This document shows, piece by piece, positions 8,401-10,890 of a DNA stretch of 10,890 nt. The position numbers and the translations under genes were made by a program. Each line of letters starts with the position of its first letter. Position 1 is the first letter of the stretch. The notes beneath the pieces were generated by a model. The model had not been told where the DNA came from, searched no databases, and saw nothing but the letters and a program-made list of their open reading frames with translations. Source of the DNA: PGYR01 sp041595255 (GTDB taxonomy: Bacteria; Bacteroidota; Ignavibacteria; Kapaibacteriales; UBA2268). The DNA lies in contig JBFHKR010000088.1 in assembly GCA_041595255.1 (NCBI GenBank), positions 1 to 10,890 of the forward strand, in the 5' to 3' direction.

Positions 8401-9193
8401 CGGCATTCTCTAGATCGCTTTTCTCTTTTATGTATCCAAGTCCACGAATTAAATACTCTACCTTATTAAATTCTAATGTTTTCGCTCCGACATCTTTATT
8501 AGAATTTCGTACAGCATTAATAACTTGACTAATATTAATTCCGTAAGTCTTCATTGCATCTGGATTGATGTCAACTTGATATTCCTTTACAAAACCACCA
8601 ATTGAAGCCACTTCTGAAACACCAGAAGCAGCATTTAACCCGTACTTGACATAGAAGTCTTGTATAGAACGTAACTCATCTAAATCCCAACCTCCAGTAG
8701 GTTTGCCATTTTCATCCCTTCCTTCAATCGTGTACCAATATACTTGTCCAAGAGCTGTAGCATCAGGTCCAAGTGCAGGTGATACGCTTTCGGGTAGCAA
8801 CCCACTTGGTAATGAATTGAGTTTCTCTAATATTCTGGAACGACTCCAATAATATTCTATATCTTCTTCAAATATTATATATATACTAGAAATCCCAAAC
8901 ATAGAAGAACTACGGATAGATTTAACACCAGGAATACCAAGCAAGTATGTTGTTAGTGGATATGTTATTTGATTATCTATATCCTGTGGTGAACGTCCGA
9001 TCCAGTTAGTGAATACAATCTGTTGATTTTCACCAATATCAGGTATAGCATCTACTGCCACAGGGTCATTTATAGTACTTGTTATGTTCCATTTGAATGG
9101 AGAAACAGCAGTACCCCAAACAACTAATAATGCAAGTAAAAGAATAGTTACTAATCTATTCTCAAGAAAAAATTTGATGATCGAATTGACCAC
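5399..9193 (-). CDS. cusA: CusA-like HME-RND heavy-metal efflux pump, enlarged form
   Basis: This is the inner-membrane proton-driven pump of the tripartite copper/silver exporter. In the 1264-residue form it starts MVNSIIKFFLENR, the usual CusA/CzcA N-terminus. The fourth-helix motif AIGTMVDLAIILVEN (424-438, D430 and E437) resembles the monovalent-metal (Cu/Ag) HME-RND signature and not the DFG-IDGAV type of Czc pumps. Against my recollection of E. coli CusA, two of three cleft methionines are present (M763 in APLSMFE; M866 in RLIMLQTG) and the third is Leu (L934 in ARYGLNI). The relay Glu is Asp (D1163 in ATDDGVVM) and the relay Lys is Cys (C1202 in RVRPC). At about 1264 residues it is some 200 longer than CusA. 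The extra length is mainly a hydrophobic block at about 525-640 and a charged insert at about 765-850. Start: GTG 9193 has GGAG 8 bases upstream; the alternative TTG at 9217 has no site and lies within a hairpin. Confidence 0.95.
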   Translation of the reverse strand: MVNSIIKFFLENRLVTILLLALLVVWGTAVSPFKWNITSTINDPVAVDAIPDIGENQQIVFTNWIGRSPQDIDNQITYPLTTYLLGIPGVKSIRSSSMFGISSIYIIFEEDIEYYWSRSRILEKLNSLPSGLLPESVSPALGPDATALGQVYWYTIEGRDENGKPTGGWDLDELRSIQDFYVKYGLNAASGVSEVASIGGFVKEYQVDINPDAMKTYGINISQVINAVRNSNKDVGAKTLEFNKVEYLIRGLGYIKEKSDLENAVIRASDNTPLTIKDIAVVKLGPADRRGLLDKNGYEAVGGVVIARYGANPMEVLENVKEKIADISKGLPQKTFKDGTISKLEIVPFYDRSQLIQETLGTLEEALSIEVLITIIVILLMVGNIRASIVIAVLLPVAILMVFIAMKYAGVAANIVALSGIAIAIGTMVDLAIILVENVIGYRTQYPNKKLLPLIYQASAEVSTAIITAVSTTIVSFIPVFMLEGAEGKLFIPLAFTKTFALISALIITLFILPTITYLLFSIRGKKSISSYLLSGIVVLAGIFGMFVVSIVFGLTVITIGILLGISAKKPELKSKVSSINVFLATLLVTLILSKYWMPLGPSESLFLNFTFVFILLIAVLGSFKLIIHYYEPILNWCLEHKAAFLLLPSLIVIIGIMTWVGFPKVFGFVNTGFNSVGLDISKTRPWVNMSNAFPGLGSEFMPSLDEGSFLLMPTSMPYTGVAKNRELLQNLDLAVQRIPEVEMVVGKAGRIESALDPAPLSMFENIINYKSEYINDIDGHRIRFKVDDDGNFITKSGDTLSNENAILYGIEKGELIADENGENYRQWRKAIKSTDDIWNEIVIHSDFQEITSAPKLQPIETRLIMLQTGMRAPMGLKVFGPDLKTIEQFGMKLEEILRRVPSVKSEAVFADRVVGKPYIHININRNEIARYGLNITDIQNVIESAIGGMPLTTTVEGRERYNVRVRYPQELRDEPDNLMRILVPTPGGIQIPLNQLATLEYVSGPQLIKSENTFLTSYVLFDKKDGFAEVNVVEDAESYIKAAIDSGELKIPAGVSYNFSGNYENQIRANKRLSIIIPVVLFAIFLILYFQFRSVITSLIIFTGIAVALAGGFTMLWLYGQTWFADFSFLGSNMRGLFQMDNINISVAVWVGFIALFGIATDDGVVMATYLRDNFKDKEMKSVEKIRSLTLEAGKRRVRPCLMTTATTLIALIPILTSTGRGSDIMLPMAIPAFGGMLIAIITIFVVPVLYSLWREKQLEIVK
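5411..5414 (-). promoter_or_regulatory. Ribosome-binding site (GGAG) of the cusC-like gene
   Basis: GGAG sits 8 bases before ATG 5402 and inside the last codons of the cusA-like gene. It supports the short, signal-peptide-bearing form of the channel. The overlap ATGA (5402-5399) implies stop-restart coupling between pump and channel. Confidence 0.75.
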
Positions 9194-9200
9194 GATAAAT

Positions 9201-9247
9201 ACTCCAATAATTTTCAAAAAAGATAAGACTTAAAAGAAAATTGGAGT
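9201..9247 (-). promoter_or_regulatory. Hairpin sequestering the cusA ribosome-binding site
   Basis: Between the HYC_CC_PP stop codon and the cusA start, ACTCCAA (minus strand 9247-9241) is perfectly complementary to TTGGAGT (9207-9201), which contains the cusA GGAG. A further five pairs (GAAAA 9236-9240 with TTTTC 9211-9215) form across a 3-base bulge, leaving a 20-base loop. The 5' arm begins at the very first base after the upstream stop codon (9250-9248), so a ribosome finishing the small gene would cover it and free the cusA site. No U-run follows the stem, so it is not an intrinsic terminator. The pairing is seen directly; the coupling role is inference. Confidence 0.6.
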
Positions 9248-9676
9248 TTAGATTAGGAATTGCTCGTGTATTTTGTGTAGGGGTTGCCTCATGGCAATTA
9301 GCGGAGGCGATTCGTATAAAGCAGGTTTGCTATATACTTTTTGCAAGTCATTTGCAATGATTAAATTTGATATAAAAGCATGTAATACAAATAAAGGAAT
9401 AATTTCTAGTTTATTATATGCTAGTGATTGTTCTTTGTTTTTTATTTCTTCGGTGTCATTTTTACAACAATCTTTCTTTTCATTGGATTTATTTTGGTGA
9501 CACTTTGGGGTATTTTGTTCGTCATTTTTAGCATGTTCACATTGAGTTGCTTTTACAAATGCTGACACATTTTTAACACTTCCACTACATACGTGCTTAT
9601 TCATTACGATACCATTAGTTGATAATGTAAAAGCAAATAATAATAAAGAGGATAATATTTTTATACTAAAATGCAT
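9248..9676 (-). CDS. HYC_CC_PP-family small Cys-rich exported protein
   Basis: A 142-residue protein that opens the efflux operon. It has an N-terminal signal sequence or anchor (about 5-20) and a Cys/His-rich hydrophilic middle: H28-V-C30 (the family's HYC, here HVC), C46 with H48, C59-H60, and the pair C70-C71. A hydrophobic segment (about 90-108) follows, then E-S-P124-P125 and a basic C-terminus. This order of HxC, CC and PP matches the HYC_CC_PP family I know from Bacteroidota, often near metal efflux genes. Its biochemical role is not established to my knowledge; periplasmic or membrane-bound metal binding or delivery is inferred from the Cys/His clusters and the operon. Start: ATG 9676 gives a good signal sequence, but I see no Shine-Dalgarno site, unlike most genes downstream. 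Its stop lies 54 bases before cusA, with the SD-hiding hairpin between. Confidence 0.8.
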   Translation of the reverse strand: MHFSIKILSSLLLFAFTLSTNGIVMNKHVCSGSVKNVSAFVKATQCEHAKNDEQNTPKCHQNKSNEKKDCCKNDTEEIKNKEQSLAYNKLEIIPLFVLHAFISNLIIANDLQKVYSKPALYESPPLIAMRQPLHKIHEQFLI

Positions 9677-9689
9677 AACTATGTATACG

Positions 9690-9723
9690 AAATTACAAAT
9701 TACTTGTTGTAAATTACTATTAC
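9690..9723 (-). repeat. Phased GTAATTT heptamer repeats upstream of the HYC_CC_PP start
   Basis: On the minus strand GTAATTT occurs exactly three times (9717-9711, 9703-9697, 9696-9690) in register with a 7-base period, with ACAACAA filling the one missing position. A fourth partial copy (GTAAT) lies at 9723-9719. The array ends 13 bases before the ATG. Overlapping it is an inverted repeat TTACAA-N8-TTGTAA (9693-9698 and 9707-9712). It could be an operator or part of the 5' leader; low sequence complexity is the alternative. Confidence 0.35.
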
Positions 9724-9780
9724 TTTTTAATAAATTTTAAAATATTAAGTAATATAAAAACAATATAACGTACTAGAATG

Positions 9781-9828
9781 TGTGTTTTTAATCCAGGATT
9801 ATAAATATAATTATGTAAATTAAACACA
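9781..9828. repeat. Imperfect inverted repeat TGTGTTTTTAAT / ATTAAACACA
   Basis: TGTGTTTTTAAT (9781-9792) pairs with ATTAAACACA (9819-9828) if two T residues bulge out, around a 26-base centre that contains both TATAAT-like words. It might be an operator bracketing the promoters or a leader hairpin. The arms are A:T-rich, so chance is a serious alternative. Confidence 0.2.
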
Positions 9829-9861
9829 TCATATATAAAAATAAAATAACTAAATAACTGA

Positions 9862-9868
9862 GAGGGAG
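9862..9868 (+). promoter_or_regulatory. Strong ribosome-binding site (GAGGGAG) of the beta-propeller gene
   Basis: GAGGGAG ends 3 bases before ATG 9872, with the GAGG core 6 bases upstream. It is the only purine-rich, G-rich word in the upstream AT-rich DNA and fixes the start, which is followed directly by a signal peptide. Confidence 0.7.
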
Positions 9869-9871
9869 AAA

Positions 9872-10890
9872 ATGAAAATTTTAATACTGTTTCTAATATT
9901 AAATATTAGTCTTTCGGCGGAACTAATAAATGTTACAAAGGTAAATGATAATGAGGTTGAATCTGCACAAAAATCACCATCTCTTACTATTTCAGACGAG
10001 GGTACACTTTACACGGTCTGGATAGACTACAGAAATAACAAATTAGGTGAAATATTTTTCTCTAAGTCAGATGATAATGGTTTGACCTGGTCAAAAAATA
10101 AGTTTATCTTTAACTCTGATATACCAAATTCAAAATTTCAACGATATGCTACAGTGGGTTGTTATGGAGATAATATTTATCTTTGTTGGATGTCGACAAT
10201 AAACGCTAAAATTGATATTTTCTTTTGTAAATCAACGGATAAAGGAGAGACATTCACAAGTCCTGTAGTTGTTTCTGATGATGAATCAAAATACAATCAA
10301 GATTTTCCTGTTATGGCAGTTGATGATAATGGTGGAATTCATATTGTAGCAATAGATAACAGAAATTTAGAACAGGGGAAAGTACAATTCGCTGAGTTGA
10401 TGTACACCCACTCTACAGATGAAGGAGATAGTTGGTCAAAAAATAAGATAATATCTAAAATAAACAACGATGCTGGTGCTTGCGAGTGTTGTTGGCCTGC
10501 TATTGACACTTATACAGATATTGATGGTAATACTACTGTTTCAGTCCTATATAGAAGTAATATAAACAACCTCCGTGTAAGTTATTTAGTTAATAGTTTT
10601 GATGGAGGTCAAAATTTTGAAACACCGATTAGGATTGGCTTCGAAGACTGGATAATAAACTCTTGTCCAGTCTCGGGACCATCTATCTTCTATGATAATT
10701 TTGGTATACTCCATTCAACTTACAAAACAATAGGCAACATATATTATAGTAGTTTTGATAAAAATAATATTATTAGAAATGAGACATTTATTGCAGAAGG
10801 AACAAATCCTTCCGTTACTTTTGATCACTTTAGAAACCAGATTATTGTTACTTATGAAAATTTCGAAAACGATAAATTACAAACTAGGAT
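9872..10890 (+). CDS. Secreted Asp-box (BNR/sialidase-like) beta-propeller protein with CxCC cluster, 3' end missing
   Basis: An open frame of 339 codons with a signal peptide (KILILFLILNISLSA), running off the right edge. Four Asp-box motifs of the S-x-D-x-G-x-T-W kind lie at 66-73 (SDDNGLTW), 121-128 (STDKGETF), 181-188 (STDEGDSW) and 242-249 (SFDGGQNF), spaced 55, 60 and 61 residues. This is the mark of successive blades of a sialidase-like propeller. I see no FRIP-type arginine motif near the N-terminus, so sialidase activity is not supported. Between blades there is C204-E-C206-C207-W, and later N-S-C265-P-V, giving four cysteines that could form a metal site or disulfides. The protein is exported, so it acts in the periplasm, on the surface or outside. 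It is transcribed divergently from the copper efflux operon, which makes a metal-linked role possible but unproven. Total length is unknown. Confidence 0.8.
   Translation, partial: MKILILFLILNISLSAELINVTKVNDNEVESAQKSPSLTISDEGTLYTVWIDYRNNKLGEIFFSKSDDNGLTWSKNKFIFNSDIPNSKFQRYATVGCYGDNIYLCWMSTINAKIDIFFCKSTDKGETFTSPVVVSDDESKYNQDFPVMAVDDNGGIHIVAIDNRNLEQGKVQFAELMYTHSTDEGDSWSKNKIISKINNDAGACECCWPAIDTYTDIDGNTTVSVLYRSNINNLRVSYLVNSFDGGQNFETPIRIGFEDWIINSCPVSGPSIFYDNFGILHSTYKTIGNIYYSSFDKNNIIRNETFIAEGTNPSVTFDHFRNQIIVTYENFENDKLQTR

Larger units (their letters stand above)
9677..9871. promoter_or_regulatory. Divergent promoter region between efflux operon and beta-propeller gene
   Basis: These 195 AT-rich bases separate two genes read outward, so both promoters should lie here. 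A TATAAT-like word on the plus strand (9806-9811) and one on the minus strand (9803-9798) are possible -10 elements, but neither has a convincing -35 partner at the right distance. I found no clear Bacteroidota TAnnTTTG box; a near match, TAATTTG, lies within the heptamer repeats. Candidate operator signals are listed separately. A shared promoter region suggests, but does not prove, common metal control of both transcripts. Confidence 0.5.

Noticed and set aside
2263..8528. Several plus-strand open frames of 60-110 codons opposite the efflux genes
   Set aside because: They are antisense to well-recognised proteins, have low-complexity or random-like composition, and show no ribosome-binding sites or family motifs.
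9194..9217. TTG start giving eight extra residues to the cusA-like pump
   Set aside because: There is no Shine-Dalgarno site before it, it lies in the hairpin, and the extra residues are not found in the usual CusA N-terminus. GTG 9193 has ideal GGAG spacing.
9201..9247. Intrinsic terminator or attenuator before cusA
   Set aside because: The stem is followed by ATTTATC and the start codon, not by a U-run, so termination is unlikely; SD sequestration explains its position better.
9690..9723. CopY-type cop box (TACAnnTGTA)
   Set aside because: The two TTACAA/TTGTAA arms are 8 bases apart and not 2, so the spacing does not fit a CopY/BlaI-type site.
9872..10890. True sialidase or neuraminidase
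   Set aside because: Only Asp-boxes are seen. The FRIP-type arginine motif is absent near the N-terminus, and Asp-boxes are structural and occur in many non-enzymatic propellers.

Overview
The window is AT-rich (about one third G+C by eye). It looks like a chromosomal metal-resistance island from a Gram-negative bacterium of the Bacteroidota/Ignavibacteriota (FCB) side of the tree. The evidence is a HYC_CC_PP-type small protein, a DUF3347 tail on the CusB-like adaptor, and a long CusA-type pump with extra membrane segments. Several genes carry clear GGAG-type Shine-Dalgarno sequences. These are uncommon in Bacteroidia proper, so a neighbouring lineage (Ignavibacteria, Kapabacteria or similar) is possible; this placement is inference.

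Layout: 1-71 is the possible 3' tail of a plus-strand gene that enters from outside. 72-471 has no convincing gene, only short inverted repeats. From 9676 down to 472 the minus strand carries one tightly packed five-gene unit, in transcription order: a small Cys-rich exported protein (HYC_CC_PP family), a CusA-like HME-RND pump, a CusC/TolC-like outer-membrane factor, a CopB-type (CPH) copper P-type ATPase, and a CusB-like adaptor with an N-terminal heavy-metal-binding domain and a C-terminal DUF3347. 9677-9871 is a divergent promoter region with phased heptamer repeats. From 9872 to the right edge the plus strand encodes a secreted Asp-box (BNR/sialidase-like) beta-propeller with a CxCC cluster; it is cut off by the window end.

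How the genes fit together: the ATPase would move Cu(I)/Ag(I) from cytoplasm to periplasm. The CusA-CusB-CusC complex would carry it from periplasm or inner membrane through the outer membrane. The metal-binding domain, Met/His-rich linker and DUF3347 of CusB, together with the small Cys-rich protein, are candidate periplasmic handlers that feed the pump. The genes are linked by a 4-nt ATGA overlap (cusA/cusC), a 4-nt gap (cusC/copB) and a stop/start junction (copB/cusB). Between the small protein and cusA there is a hairpin that hides the cusA ribosome-binding site, with its opposing arm starting directly after the upstream stop codon. No regulator gene is visible.

Most worth a second look: the SD-sequestering hairpin, the CxCC beta-propeller transcribed divergently from the efflux operon, and the altered metal- and proton-path residues in the CusA-like pump.
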